In this document: piece by piece, positions 21,476 through 33,236 of the stretch | Position numbering within the stretch: position 1 is the first letter of the stretch | How the letters are laid out: each line of letters begins with the position of its first letter | Assembly (NCBI GenBank): GCA_027886185.1 | Contig: WOAB01000056.1 | Coordinates: forward strand, 1,178,001 to 1,242,000 | DNA length: 64,000 nt | Direction of reading: 5' to 3' | Source of the DNA: Rheum nobile | Lineage: Eukaryota > Streptophyta > Magnoliopsida > Caryophyllales > Polygonaceae | Notes under the pieces: model-generated | Seen by the model: only the letters and a program-made list of their open reading frames with translations | What the model was told of the DNA's origin: nothing | Database searches by the model: none | Made by a program: the position numbers and the translations under genes

Positions 21476-21805
21476 AAGTACTCATATTTTATAAATATAA
21501 GTTTGGTTTCTATTATATAATTTATTATTTTCTTTCTACGATTTAATTCGTACACCATATAATTCCTGTTTTAGGGTTTCATTTCTAAAATTAAAATTAT
21601 TAATATTCTATTTTTTTTTTTCCAAAAAATAAACTAGCTGTCAAGTTACAATTGATGCATGTTAAAAGTTCTATATATGGAAAACATTACTTGAGTTCAG
21701 AAACCACATAAATGTGTCTTAGATTTGGCCAGTAATTAATGCCTAATAAAGCATCAAAATATTCATCCGTATCCAATTGCAATCTGTCTGAAATTGGGTA
21801 TTATG

Positions 21806-22205
21806 TATTCCCTCCGTTTAGTTTTAATTGACATTCTAAGTTTAAGTTTTTTATAAGTTTTAATTATTATTTTAGATTTTTTTATCAATTTTTTTCAGCT
21901 TTGCCATCATGTTAGTAATTTTTTTTTTGGGTTTTCAATTATTTATTAACAGACTCCCCATGATATTTGATTTTCTGAATCTTTGTGGTAATTCTGATTC
22001 TTTGTTTTGGTAATTCAAAATTTTCTTTCCCAGTAAGCGAATGATATTAGTTTTTGATTTTCTTTAAAAAAAATTTGTTAGATTTCATGATCAATAATAA
22101 AGCAATAATTAATTATTAATTATAAGGGTAATTTCGAAAAAAAACTAATTTCTTATTTTGTTTAAAATTTGTTAGAACGTCAATTAAAACTAAACGAATG
22201 GAATA
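21806..22205. mobile_element. Stowaway-type MITE (Tc1/mariner)
   Basis: Terminal inverted repeats of about 33 bp: left TATTCCCTCCGTTTAGTTTT, right AAAACTAAACGAATGGAATA, extending inward to GACATTCTAA / TTAGAACGTC. TA at both outer ends matches the TA target of mariner-type elements, and CTCCGT is the hallmark of Stowaway ends. 400 bp, no coding sequence. Confidence 0.85.
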
Positions 22206-23001
22206 CATCTCTAAATTAACTTGAACATTGTTGATAGTGTATTTTTATTTCTTGTGAAGTTTTTTTTTTTTGGTCATGTATTTCTTGTGAAGTTAATACT
22301 ACTATGTAAGAGGAATATGAACGTGTGGCTAGACAATTTAATGCTATATATATAAGTACGTTGTAAAGGTAGATAAATTTCATAAATATTAGTTACAATA
22401 CTTGTAATGTAACTAAGTTATAAGCTACGGTCTGAATCGTGCTTTTCATTCCTAATTTTATTTAAGAACCCGTGCATATATTTAAAAAGATTAGTCAGAG
22501 TTATAAATTCATTTTATAAATGTTTGTTTAATAATTTTATAGCTATATATAATCTATAGAATCATTTTCATGATTTAGTTTGTAAAACAGGGTTATCAAC
22601 ATATGCATCTAACAAAATATGAAATAGATAATTAGAGTTTGATCAGATGAGAATGATTAATTTTATCATGTAAAATGATTATAATGTACATATAAATAAA
22701 AATTTATGAACTTTTTAAAATCGTACAAATTCACACTCACGTAATAAAAAGTGTATGCATATAAAAATTTATGAACATTCTAAAGTGTATAAAATTTTGT
22801 ATGTACGTGCATGAGTTTCTTAATTAAGTGCATAAGCTTTTGTCTAAATATGCTTAAATTTTTGCTTATATGCGTATTATTCTCATTTTACAGTGTAATA
22901 ATCATTCTCACATGATCAATGTCCTAAACAATTCAGTCGAATTAAAGTTATAGCATTATAATTTATGAGAGGTAAGTTGAGTTGACACGTAGTAAAGTTA
23001 A
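22206..23001. other. AT-rich intergenic DNA upstream of the ABCG gene
   Basis: No gene or clear element seen. TATATA runs occur but cannot be assigned. Confidence 0.6.
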
Positions 23002-23397
23002 GTGCTCGTTTGGTTAAAGTGAGGAAGTGTAATTCTCTGGAATTTACTTCCCATAAAGTAAGTTACTGTGATTTACAATTCCTAGAAATTAAAAAAATTA
23101 TGTTTGGTTAACATTTTAATTATATGATATTGAAAACTATATTTTGTTTGGTTGGATGTGGGAAGTTTGCAGGAATTTATATAAAATTACTACTATAATC
23201 CTATAAATATAATGGGGGAAGAAAATCTTAAGAGAGGGTAATTAGGTAATTTAATGATTAAAATAATTGAGGAATAAAATTTTACCTATACCTATTATTT
23301 ATAGGTAAGTATACTTCCTATATAATGGATGAATTAGAAATTCTATAAATTTAAATACATATTCTAGATAGAAAAAAAAATAACCAAACACATATAC
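23002..23397. mobile_element. MITE in the ABCG promoter region
   Basis: Left end GTGCTCGTTTGGTTAAAG, right end ATAACCAAACACATATAC. The GTTTGGTTA core is inverted at the two ends. Same start as the element at 25522. A TATA-like CTATAAATTTAAAT at about 23342 lies in its right end, ~280 bp ahead of the ABCG start, so the element could supply promoter sequence. Confidence 0.5.
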
Positions 23398-23624
23398 TGA
23401 TTGAACTTCGAGAAGAATGAAGTATATATTAATTGGATCGTTGTATAGGCTCATTTGTGTTTATATCGTAACACAAGAATTTCCCAAATCAAGACCATTA
23501 CCAAAGACAAACACTTCCACAGTTCCACACACAACTCTCAATTATTTTATCTCACATTGTGCAAGTACTACCTATAGAAACATATCCTCCTCCCACCGCC
23601 GCCGCCACAACCACCAACCCCTCG

Positions 23625-26600
23625 ATGGAACCCGACCACTCTCCGCCGCCCCTTCCACCGCCACCGCCGCCCAAAACCTACACTCTCACAGCCTCCTCAA
23701 TCTCCTTCACCAAGTCCACCCAAACCCACCTCTTCAAGCCCTCCCCTCACCCCACCCACATCCTCCACCGCGTGTCCTTCACCGCCCACCCCTCCCAAAT
23801 CCTCGCCGTGGTGGGCCCCAGCGGCGCCGGCAAATCCACCCTCCTCGACATCCTCGCCGCCCGCACCTCCCCCTCCTCCGGCGCCCTCCTCCTCAACTCC
23901 GCCCCCATCGCCACCCTCTCCTCCTACCGCAAGCTCTCCGCCTACGTCCCCCAACACGACGCCTCCCTCCCCCTCCTCACCGTCTCCGAAACCTTCTCCT
24001 TCGCCGCCTCCCTCCTCCACCCCACCCTCACGCGCCACCAACGCGCCGCCCTAGTCGCCTCCCTCCTCACCGACCTCCGCCTCCTCCACCTCTCCCACGC
24101 CCGCCTCTCCGGATCCCTCTCCGGCGGCGAGCGGCGGCGCGTGTCCATCGGCCTCAGCCTCTTGCAAGACCCCAGGATCCTGATCCTCGACGAGCCGACG
24201 TCGGGGCTCGACAGCGGCTCCGCCCTCAACGTCATGCTGACGCTCAAGGGGATCTCACGCGCCAAGATGACGACAGTGGTGCTGTCAATCCACCAGCCCG
24301 GGTTCAAGATCCTTGCTGCGCTTGACGCCGTACTCTTGCTCTCCAAGGGGAAGGTGGTCCACCACGGGACTGTGGCCACGCTCCAGGGGTTCTTGGCGCG
24401 TGACGGATTCCACGTGCCGCCTCAGCTCAACGCGCTTGAGTACGCCATGGAGATTCTTGATCAGCTGCAGGATTGTGAGGAGAAGAAGCCGATGGATCGG
24501 GCGGATCCTGATCCGCTGCTGCATGTTTCTGCTGTGGAGTGTCATGTAGAGGATCGTGGCCGCGGGGGTGATTGTACTCCTCGGACTCGATCAGATCATG
24601 GAGCCCAACTCCATAAGGATATTGCCGTCAGGTATATATAATTAATCGGTTTTTCTAATATTTATTATGATAAATGTTAACAAGTTAAAATTAAAAATTA
24701 TATTTAATATATTTAAAAAAAATATATATATGTATCCTTAAAAAAAATAAACTAATAATTAATAATAGAGTTTTTAAAATATGACATGAACGCATATTAG
24801 AAAAAATCATAATTAAATATCTATATTGTCCTTTATAGATGGGTTAATTTCATGCAAATAATTTTTTTATCAAAAGTGAGGTGATTTTTGTTTCACAAAA
24901 AAATGATTAATTACTTAGCATTAAAATTGAGAAAGTTGAGTTAATTATTCATAATCAAATTAATAAAGGATTAAATCTTTAATATCATACGTATTATATT
25001 GAAATAGTAATGCTAATAAATTTACTTGGCAAAAGCCAAAATGGCATTTTAAGTATCGATCCGGTTAGTCAAAGTCTTTCCCTCTTATGACAAGAATTAG
25101 GGGCGTAGTTAGTCCTAGAAGGGGCTATAGCCCTCGTTGAAGAAATAAATAATTAAAAAAAAATCTAAAAAAAAAGAAGTCTTTTTTATCCTTAGTTAAA
25201 ATGTAATTTCAATCAGCCCTAATAAATTTAAGTCAATTACCTTAATTTTTTTTCGCTCATCTCATCTGAAAATGCAATTTCAGCCAATCCTAATAGACTT
25301 AAGTTAGAAAAATAAAATTACTTAGTTTTTTTCCTTCATCTCATGTTAAAATTACGTTAAGCTTCATAAAAAAAATTAAAATTGATTTTTGCGAAATAGG
25401 ATTTAAGTCACGTTGGATTTAAGTCACACAATATTTTTATCTCGTAAGATTTTAGCTACCTTTGGGATAAAATCCTGGCCCCGCCCCTGACAAGAATGAC
25501 ACGCTATGATCACGAGTTTAAGTGCTTGTTTGATTAAATACAGTAAGTGTAATTTCAAGAAATTGATTTCATGTGATATGATATTTCAGGAATTGTATTT
25601 TATGAAAATTGAAAAATATTGTTTGATTAAATTTTAAATCATATGAATTATGAGGTAAGAAAATCCTACCCACTCACTTCGAGATAATTGAAATTGAATT
25701 CTATTGCTTTGCAAGAATTCAAAATTTCAAGAAGTGAATTTATGTGATTTATTATCATTTTTTCCCAAACCAAATACATGTATTTTTGGCCCCAGGGGCG
25801 ATAGCACAACGGTGCCAGGGGGAGTAGGACTTTGGGCGTGTTCATTCCGTCCCGAGTTCGAAACGTGTTGGCAGCGCAGGGCGCTATTTCTCCTCCTGCG
25901 CTATTTCTCCTGATTTACCTGTCCATGGGCTGATGGGCTAGGTGCCATGGGCCGAGGGGATTAGTGGAGAATTGGTAAAGGCCCGATACCCCTCGATAAT
26001 CCAAAAAAAAAAAAAATACATGTATTTTTTCTTATTGTCTGGGATATATTAATCCATGAAAACTTAACTTTCAACCAAACAAATACGAAATCTTCTTTTT
26101 CGTATGGTTTTATTTTGTAATTAACTTTATTTTTCTCGTAATGCTTAGTTAACTTTATTATTGAAAATATGAGATTGTTAAGTATGGTATGAGATTATGA
26201 GTATAAGAGTATGCCTCTTTAAGAAAAGGAAAATGGGAATTACATCAATTTTATGCATTATCTTTGTTGTCAATCCGTTTGATCTATTCTCTGAAGTCAC
26301 GTGAAAATCAAAGCGAGGAATTTCTACATCAATTTTTAAAATTTAATTGGTAAGTTTGTGCTATGCCAAAACTAATAATTCTAAAATAGTTTATCATAAA
26401 AATGTACAGTCTTAATCTAATTCCCCCCTTTGATCACTAGCTTGCTTTTTTTATCCAATGATCACTAGCTTGCTTAATTTACCAAACACGTATAACATTG
26501 TTATATATCATTTAAAAAACAAAAAGCTTCACCGTTTGGAATATATTAATAGTGTCCAGTTACAGATTTGTGATTGGTTCAATTAATATATATAGACACG

Positions 26601-28448
26601 ACAAATTAGTTTGCACCTAACAGGGACATCACATGTCAACCGTTCTTCATGCAAATTTTGAAAAAAAATGGACTCGAGAATATATTAGATTTGCCACCAA
26701 GCCAAAATCTTAATAAGTGTGGCACACTACAAAACCAAATTTGAAATGATCAATTTAGAACTATCAAAATCAGTTTCCTTTAACTCAAAATTGATCAATA
26801 TAAATAACTTTTATTTTAAGATCGAACTACCCAAACATGAATCACGTAATCTATTATATATAGGCCTCATTCGGATGTACGTTTATTAATCATTATAATA
26901 TATTATAATGGTTTAAAACAAGTAAGGTGTGTTTGGAATAAATGGTAAATAAGCTTTTTTTTTTGTCATTTCTACCATTTTCAAATTCAAATCTCAGCCC
27001 ATTTTCCCTCCTAACATATCATTAATAATATATTTTATAAAATAAGCCTATTATAATGTATAAGGGCATGTAAATGAACATACCCATATACTAAACAAAA
27101 ATCTAACCACGTCATATGACACACTCTCTCATTAAAATTGTCACATGTTATTTTCTGTTATTTTACTTTTTAAAATAAAAATAATTATAAATTAAATTTT
27201 TTTATCATAAACCTATCATTAATCTCTTCATAATTTAAATACAAATCAAGCGCAAAGATTACAAGTTAATCACAAAGATTCCAAATTCAATATTTCCTAA
27301 TTATATGAATGATTGAGATACGTAATTATGATATGAATCTGATTTTGATATCAATATTATCTAAATATTTTTTTTAATACATAGATTAATTTTAATTATA
27401 AATTAATATTTTTTATTCAACATATATAACGTAAAAATTCGTGTCTGGCACGGGATTTACGCTAGTATATAGCATATTATAGATAAATATTGATGAGTAT
27501 TTGCTAACATGTAGAATAGACTAGCTAATAAATTTCAAATTGAAATTAACTATCAAACCCTAAACTCTGAAAACTAATGAATGTTATTTCAGGTACAAGA
27601 GCTCAAGGGCACAGGAGATAATCGCACTTTATAGCCGGTTTTGGAAGATCATCTACCGAACCAAACAACTCCTATTGACAAACGCCCTAGAAGCCCTAGG
27701 CGTCGGACTCATCCTAGGAACCATATACATCAACATTGGCTATGACAAGCAAAGCATCCAAAAACGGCTCGGCCTCTTCGCCTTCACTCTGACCTTCCTC
27801 CTCTCCTCCACCACCGAAACCCTACCGATCTTCCTCAACGAGCGCCCCATCCTCCTCCAAGAAACCTCGAGTGGGGTCTACCGCCTCTCGTCCTACCTCA
27901 TAGCCAACACTCTGGTCTTCCTGCCCTACCTCCTCTCCATCGCCCTCCTCTACTCTGTCTCAGTCTACTTCCTGGTCGGCCTCTGCTCCACCTGGCAGGC
28001 ATTCTCGTACTTTGTCCTGGTGATCTGGGTCGTCGTCTGCATGGCCAACTCGTTCGTCCTCTTCCTCAGCTCGTTGGCCCCGAATTACATAACAGGGACC
28101 TCACTCGTGACCGTTGTTCTTGGAGGGTTTTTCCTGTTCTCGGGCTACTTCATCTCGCAAGAGAGCATGCCTAAGTATTGGCTCTTTATGCACTTCTTGT
28201 CCATGTATAAGTACGCTCTGGACGCGTTGCTGGTCAACGAGTACTCGTGCCTTACGACGAGGTGCTTGGTTTGGTACGACGAGGGGAATAACAATTGCAT
28301 GATGACAGGGAGAGATGTGATGGAGAAGAGAGGGTTGCATGTAGGGCAAAGGTGGACCAATGTCTATATCTTGCTAGGGTTTTTTGTAGTTTATCGTGTG
28401 CTTTGTCTCCTTGTTTTGATTAGAAGGGTCTCTCAATTAAAGAAATAA
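23625..28448 (+). CDS. ABCG half-transporter, ABCG4/ABCG8-like
   Basis: Half-size ABC transporter (nucleotide-binding domain then six-helix ABC-2 membrane domain), expected to dimerise in the plasma membrane; the substrate is unknown. Exon 1 is 23625-24631, exon 2 27593-28448; an AGG codon spans the junction and the product is 620 aa. An in-frame methionine at 23559 exists, but family members start close to the Pro-rich leader at 23625 (MEPDHSPPP). Counting from 23625: Walker A GPSGAGKS 64-71, Q-loop VPQHD, signature LSGGERRR from 165, Walker B ILILDEP from 185, H-loop His near 223. Exon 2 contains RFWKIIYRTKQLLLTN, the ABC-2 region and NEYSCL near the end, all characteristic of the ABCG4/8 group. 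The exon 1 third positions are almost all C/G, fading towards the 3' end. The 2961-bp intron is unusual because the Arabidopsis relatives are, to my knowledge, intronless. Confidence 0.92.
25098..25489. mobile_element. hAT-type MITE in the ABCG intron
   Basis: Ends TAGGGGCG and CGCCCCTG, with an 8-bp target duplication ACAAGAAT at 25090-25097 and 25490-25497. 392 bp, no coding sequence. Subterminal GAAGGGGCTATAGCCC and GTAAGATTTTAGC blocks identify it as the same family as 18368-19088, in opposite orientation. Confidence 0.9.
25522..26086. mobile_element. MITE in the ABCG intron, split by a SINE
   Basis: Left end GTGCTTGTTTGATTAAA, right end TTTCAACCAAACAAATAC; as inverted repeats these agree at about 15 of 18 positions. 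Without the SINE and its duplicated target it is ~323 bp. Its left end matches the element at 23002. Confidence 0.6.
25788..26013 (+). mobile_element. tRNA-derived SINE
   Basis: 226 bp ending in a 14-base A tract. A 16-bp target duplication AAATACATGTATTTTT flanks it (25772-25787, 26014-26029). A box-A-like ATAGCACAACGG and box-B GTTCGAAAC (fits GWTCRANNC) near 25858 give a polymerase III promoter in the head. The body has CCATGGGC repeats. Family not identified. Confidence 0.9.
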
Positions 28449-29250
28449 CAATAATCTTGCATGTATGTGCAATGAATTAATGTATTGATCAATGATAATG
28501 CAATATAATCAAATGTATAATCGTTAGAATATATATATATATTACTCATCTCACATCTGAAGTTGAGACATAATTTGTCTAGTATATAAGTTTAGTGAAT
28601 TATCCTTCTATTACCAATTAGATTTAGGATTAAACTTTAATGGACTTATGTGTTAAACCCATATAATATACATACTCGCACTCCCCGCATAGGCCCACGC
28701 GACCCATTGCCTCTCCTAAATTTTACAATAATTGATCCATTAATCAACATTTTGATATATTTTGTCATACTAATTTCAAGTGTGTATTGCTTGATCTTAT
28801 GCATGAAAAAATGCACAATTTGTCAAATTGTTTTGATCGCCTAATTTGACAAATCCAATAGATCGACAGCATTTTGGATTTATTTATTTAAAGAATTCAT
28901 TGTCAAAACTTTCATTGTCAAAACTAAGATGAAACTACAAATATATGTACATGCTGAATATATATGGATATTTTATGCTCGTGACAAAATGCAAAGTACG
29001 TTAATCTTGTCTGGACGTTGCTTGTGATCGATCAGCCACACAAATTACACGTCCCCATCAATCAGACTGCAGAATTATTATTATTATTATTGTTTTCAAC
29101 TTGAAAAATAAGTAAATAATAGTAAAATAAAATTCCACAGTCACGGGTTGATTTGCCGGGTGGTTGCGAACAAAAACGGACCCTCCCGTGATCCACTTTT
29201 TCACATCAATTCCTTTTATATTCGAAGACTTTTTTAATTTGTTAATCCTT
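28449..29250. other. 3' flank of the ABCG gene
   Basis: AT-rich, no further gene. A short TA repeat lies near 28530. ATT trinucleotide repeat near 29076. Confidence 0.6.
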
Positions 29251-29932
29251 TTTTTTGATTCAGTAAGAATTTAAAGTATACAACTTCGAGAGGTCAGAAA
29301 CTGACAACCGGACAAACCGACAATACAACAACAACAACAACAACAAGGAGAAACAAGAACAAACAACAACGAAACAAAAACAGACAAAAACGAAACAAAC
29401 TAGAGCATGAAAAAGTAAGGAAGCCAAGAGAAGAGGTGAGTAAAGCACAACGAACGCTATGCCGCCGGAAGGATAGTCATCCTCTACGAAGCCGGAACTA
29501 CAACTCGATTCATCGTCAAGGCAAGCTCCATCATCCAAAGAGAGTCTCATAACAGAAACGAAAAAAAAAAAACAGATTCAGATCTAGTTCTGCTGTCGGG
29601 ATCCATACCAGTCGGGCCTCTTCAGGGTCCTCGCCGGCTCCTCGTTCGAGTCGAAGTCGCCGGAAGAGGGATGATGTAGGGCGGGAGGGGGAGCCCCGCA
29701 GCTCCGACGGTGTGCTGGTGGTGGAGATGACCGGAATCAAACTTGTTGATGGGCTAGATGGCGAAAGGAGGTGAGAGGGGAAGGTGCCATGGTAGCGGCG
29801 GCGGCTCTTCTGGGAGCATCTGACTCAAGGACCGGCTCGTCTCCGGTGGGCGGTGGCCATGTTGGCTTTCTAGGGCCGGCTCCCTACTGAGAGTGTTTCT
29901 CTTTCTCTCGATAAATGGAAGTTTTACGATTC
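29251..29932 (-). mobile_element. Non-LTR retroposon (short, LINE- or SINE-like)
   Basis: A 15-bp target duplication AATTTGTTAATCCTT lies at 29236-29250 and 29933-29947. On minus the insertion is GC-rich first, then T-rich with GTT repeats (complement of ACAACAACAAC at 29325), ending in a short A tract (complement of TTTTTTG at 29251). The open frames of 69 and 96 codons within it have no recognised domains. The 3' part looks like a plant LINE 3' UTR; no reverse transcriptase is present. Confidence 0.75.
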
Positions 29933-30089
29933 AATTTGTTAATCCTTGAATCTACTTGTAAGTTGTAAATTGTCTGGCTTCTTGTTTTTTAGTATTTGAT
30001 TCTGTGCAAATCTTCCAAATACTCCTAAACACAGAAAACTGAAAACGGATTCATCTATGTGTAGACCATGAATCCAAGATTATATTAAT

Positions 30090-30703
30090 TGTTTTGGGCG
30101 AAAAAAATTGAACTGACCTGAATCGCTTAAAGAGGGAGCAACTAGACAACAATAAGATCAGTAGTATCTAAATAATCCAAATCAACTTAACAATCAAGTG
30201 AATGAGATTAAACGAATGTAATATAAACTTATCTTCCTTGAATGAGAGACTAATCAAATACATAAATTTAGCCGTCGATCGCTTCAATGTTGGAATAACG
30301 GACTGAGCACAAGAATGATCTCGTATTTTGAGTAGAACAATAGTATAAAGCTGCTTGAATTGAGTAAGAATGACAATGTGTCGTTACAAGATAGTTTTCT
30401 CTATATTTATATTAGTTTTAGGCTTGAATCGGTTGGCAAATCCGCCCGAGATTCATGGAAGAGGTTATCCTGCACGTGGGTCGGTTAAAATTGTCCGAGA
30501 TCTGCGAGAGTCATTTAGCTGTGTACTGGTCGCTCCGAAATCCGCGGAGGTCGTCGCTCTAACCACTGGTCGCCCCGAGATCTCTGGAGGCTGAACTGAC
30601 CGGACCGAGATCTCTGGAGGCTGAACTGACCGGATCTTCTAGAAGGTAGCTTTGGTTCAAGCTATTGGGCCGATCCGATGGGCTGAAAAATCGAGGCCCA
30701 ACA
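30090..30703 (-). repeat. 3' LTR of the gag-only Tat-like element
   Basis: Matches 32623-33236 with scattered substitutions (roughly 96% by eye) and no net indel. Holds two adjacent copies of a ~32-bp block containing GAGATCTCTGGAGG (30570-30632). Confidence 0.9.
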
Positions 30704-31366
30704 ATTGCCCCAAAATTAAACTGGGCCAAAACGTCAAGTGATGGGACGGTTTGATTTTATAACTTCTCTCGATTTTGCTACAGGCGTTCTGGCGACGGGG
30801 CCGACACGTGTATTGCTCAAGCTGAGAGTCAGCTTAATACAACCAATAATCGTGTGAAGACGACTGAGGGCATCTCTTGTGATGACGAAGGGTCAGGAGA
30901 CCGCTCATTGTTTGTCATTTGCTTTGTTTTACAGGTGGACTCGTCAGTCGCTTCCCGGTCAAGTCGTGTGACGTTGGTCGAGTAGACCTGTAATTGTGTG
31001 TGACATGTCGTGTAGTTCCAAGGAAGAGCGTCGTAGTATTTGTATAAGACGTGTACCTTAATCAGGACAAGTCTTGTAAAAATGTATCTTGTTTTTGTTC
31101 CTCTATTCCCTGTGTACCGGTCGATCATGTAATGTGTAAGCGCTATGTGTGATTGTGTTTTGTGTATGTTGATCAACTTGATTTTGTCTTGAGGCTTCTT
31201 GTCGTGTTCCTGTCCAAGACACTTGAAAGGCATAGAAAAGATCAAAGGGTGACCGTTGGGTGTGAGCCCAACGACCCTCCGATGCTTAAGTTAGTAAACA
31301 GTTGGATAAGTAGAATCGACTGAATCTAAATGAAGTACAAAGTATGAGTTTTCAAAAGTAAGACGA
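30704..31366 (-). other. 3' untranslated part of the Tat-like element
   Basis: Lies between the gag stop and the polypurine stretch. A 138-codon open frame on minus (30829-31245) has no recognised domain and no codon character of a gene; I treat it as incidental. Confidence 0.6.
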
Positions 31367-32566
31367 CTACCAATGGGTCGTGTTCCAGTTTGGTTGGTTG
31401 TCTTTTGTGGACTCTTCGTCTTCTTCTAGTCTGACATGGGCCATGGCTTTGGCTTGTACATCTTCGAAGCTTCGACATGGGTATTTGGTCAGCTCGCGAT
31501 AAAGTTCATTGCCCCTGACCAATCCCCGACAGAAGGCTTCAATAGACGTTGGGACGTCGCAATGCGGGATCGCGACCTTCTCTTTGTTGTACCTGTTAAG
31601 ATAATCCCTTAAGGGCTCACCGTATCCTTGCACGATCCTGTATAGGTCGCTTGATTGCTTTTCCAGTCTCCGACTGCTGGCGAACTGGATTTTGAATGAA
31701 TTGACCAGATCGGCAAACGAAGCGACTGAACCCTGCGACAGATGCATGAACCAAGTTAGTGCGGGTCCTACGAGGGTCGTGCCAAAGATTTTGCACATGA
31801 CCGCTTCACAATTCCCTCTTGGAATAGAGATAGTCATTAGTTTCTGTTTGTAAATAGAGATATGATCGTTGGGGTCTCCGGTCCCATCGTAGTTGGGAAT
31901 GTTGGGGACGTGGAATTTTTTAGGGATCTCGACGTGAGCGATCGCCTCTACGAACGGCGAGTCTTCATATCCGTCGATTGCTTCCTTTTCAATCGGTTGC
32001 GGGACTCTTGGAATCCGAGCGATGCGATCGTCTAAGGCCTTCATATGTTCATTGATCGCTTGTTGTATGAAGGTTTGGAGATCCATCGGTGTGGCAACCT
32101 GTAGAGGGGCTACTCGAGTCTTGGTGGTCTCGGTCGCGGAAATTGGAACGTTAGTCATGAAAGTACTCATTGGAGGAGTTTCAAACATACCAATGGGTTG
32201 AACGACGTTCTGAGTGACTAGAGTCATGGGCGTCGGGATTGCCCCATTCATGTTGAGACGTGCTTGGAGGCCTTCAGTGTTGACTACGCGTCTTGATCCC
32301 CCTGGGACCGATGCGGCCGAATTCACCTGCGATTTCAAAAGTTCATTTTCACGGATTAGTCTTGCAATTTCAACTTCAGATTGGATGCTTAGGGTTTCAG
32401 TTCTTATGCGTTGCTGAGTTAGTTCCTCTTGGAGGATGCTCATGCTTTTTGCTAATTCTTGGATTCGAGTGTCCAAGATGAGCGGATTGACGACGTCTTC
32501 GGCTTGATTTCCGACCAAGATGACTTGCTCTTCAGCGACGATCATGGGATCCCCAGAACTGGCCAT
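31367..32566 (-). CDS. Tat-like gag
   Basis: 399 aa, intact. N-terminal coiled-coil-like region (residues ~30-80, IQELAKSMSILQEEL), then a retrotransposon gag domain from about 215 (IPNYDGTGDPNDHISIYKQ, WFMHLSQGSV, RLEKQSSDLYRIVQG). No CCHC zinc knuckle follows: the frame stops at NWNTTHW. The protein would form the particle; polymerase functions must come from another element. Confidence 0.88.
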   Translation of the reverse strand: MASSGDPMIVAEEQVILVGNQAEDVVNPLILDTRIQELAKSMSILQEELTQQRIRTETLSIQSEVEIARLIRENELLKSQVNSAASVPGGSRRVVNTEGLQARLNMNGAIPTPMTLVTQNVVQPIGMFETPPMSTFMTNVPISATETTKTRVAPLQVATPMDLQTFIQQAINEHMKALDDRIARIPRVPQPIEKEAIDGYEDSPFVEAIAHVEIPKKFHVPNIPNYDGTGDPNDHISIYKQKLMTISIPRGNCEAVMCKIFGTTLVGPALTWFMHLSQGSVASFADLVNSFKIQFASSRRLEKQSSDLYRIVQGYGEPLRDYLNRYNKEKVAIPHCDVPTSIEAFCRGLVRGNELYRELTKYPCRSFEDVQAKAMAHVRLEEDEESTKDNQPNWNTTHW

Positions 32567-32602
32567 GATTGGATGTGCACTGGATCGTTGATTGGCTAGA
32601 TG

Positions 32603-32619
32603 CCCACGGTGGGCGCCAA
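32603..32619 (-). promoter_or_regulatory. Primer-binding site of the Tat-like element
   Basis: Minus-strand TGGCGCCCACCGTGGGC just inside the 5' LTR, the position and TGGCGCC start expected of a tRNA primer site. Confidence 0.75.
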
Positions 32620-32622
32620 ATT

Positions 32623-33236
32623 GTTTTGGGCGAAAAAGATCGAACCGACCTGAATCGCTTAAAGAGGGAGTAACTAGACAACAATAAGATCAGTAGTATC
32701 TAAATAATCCAAATCAACTTAACAATCAAGTGAATGAGATTAAACGAATGTAATATAAACTTATCTCCCTTGAATGAGAGACTAATCAAATACATAAATT
32801 TAGCCGTCAGTCACTTCAATGTTGGAATAACGGACTGAACACAAGAATAATCTCGTATTTTGAGTAGAACAATAGTATAAAGCTGCTTGAATTGAGTAAG
32901 AATGACAATGTGTCGTTACAAGATAGTTTTCTCTATATTTATACTAGTTTTAGGCTTGAATCGGTTGACAAATCCGCCCGAGATTCATGGAAGAGGTTAT
33001 CGTGCACGTGGATCGGTTAAAATTGTCCGAGATCTGCGGGAGTCGTTTAGCTGTGTACTGGTCGCTCCGAAATCCGCAGAGGTCGTCGCTCTAACCACTG
33101 GTCGCCCCCGAGATCTCTGGAGGCTGAACTGACCGGACCGAGATCTCTAGAGGCTGAACTGACCGAATCTTCTAGAAAGTAGCTTTGGTTCAAGCTATTG
33201 GGCTGATCTGATGGGCTGAAAAATCGAGGCCCAACA
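32623..33236 (-). repeat. 5' LTR of the gag-only Tat-like element
   Basis: 614 bp partner of 30090-30703; ends in the TTAAT target copy. Confidence 0.9.

Larger units (their letters stand above)
24632..27592 (+). other. Intron of the ABCG gene, filled with small transposons
   Basis: Donor GTCAG|GTATAT, acceptor TTATTTCAG|GTAC. The exon frames join as an arginine codon and give the family-typical R-Y-K-S-S sequence. It holds a hAT MITE (25098-25489), and a MITE (25522-26086) into which a SINE inserted. From 26087 to 27592 I see only AT-rich DNA. TCAGGTA occurs at both intron ends (24628-24634, 27589-27595). Confidence 0.85.
30090..33236 (-). mobile_element. Complete gag-only Tat-like Ty3/gypsy element
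   Basis: LTRs of exactly 614 bp at 30090-30703 and 32623-33236 (TG...CA termini), with a perfect 5-bp target duplication TTAAT (30085-30089, 33237-33241). The minus strand carries a primer-binding-like TGGCGCCCACCGTGGGC beside the right LTR and a polypurine stretch TTTTGGGGCAAT beside the left LTR. The only coding sequence is gag. No protease, reverse transcriptase or integrase exists, so it is non-autonomous though structurally intact. Confidence 0.92.

Noticed and set aside
23417..24549. Long alternative-frame ORFs over ABCG exon 1, on both strands
   Set aside because: Exon 1 is extremely C-rich, which removes stops from other frames; only the 23625 frame has ABC motifs.
24460..24631. Frameshift at the end of ABCG exon 1
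   Set aside because: The linker between nucleotide-binding and membrane domains looks poorly conserved, but it varies in the family and the frame leads correctly into exon 2.
30829..31245. 138-codon minus frame in the Tat-like element as a second gene
   Set aside because: Lies in the untranslated part next to the 3' LTR and shows no known retroelement or host domain.
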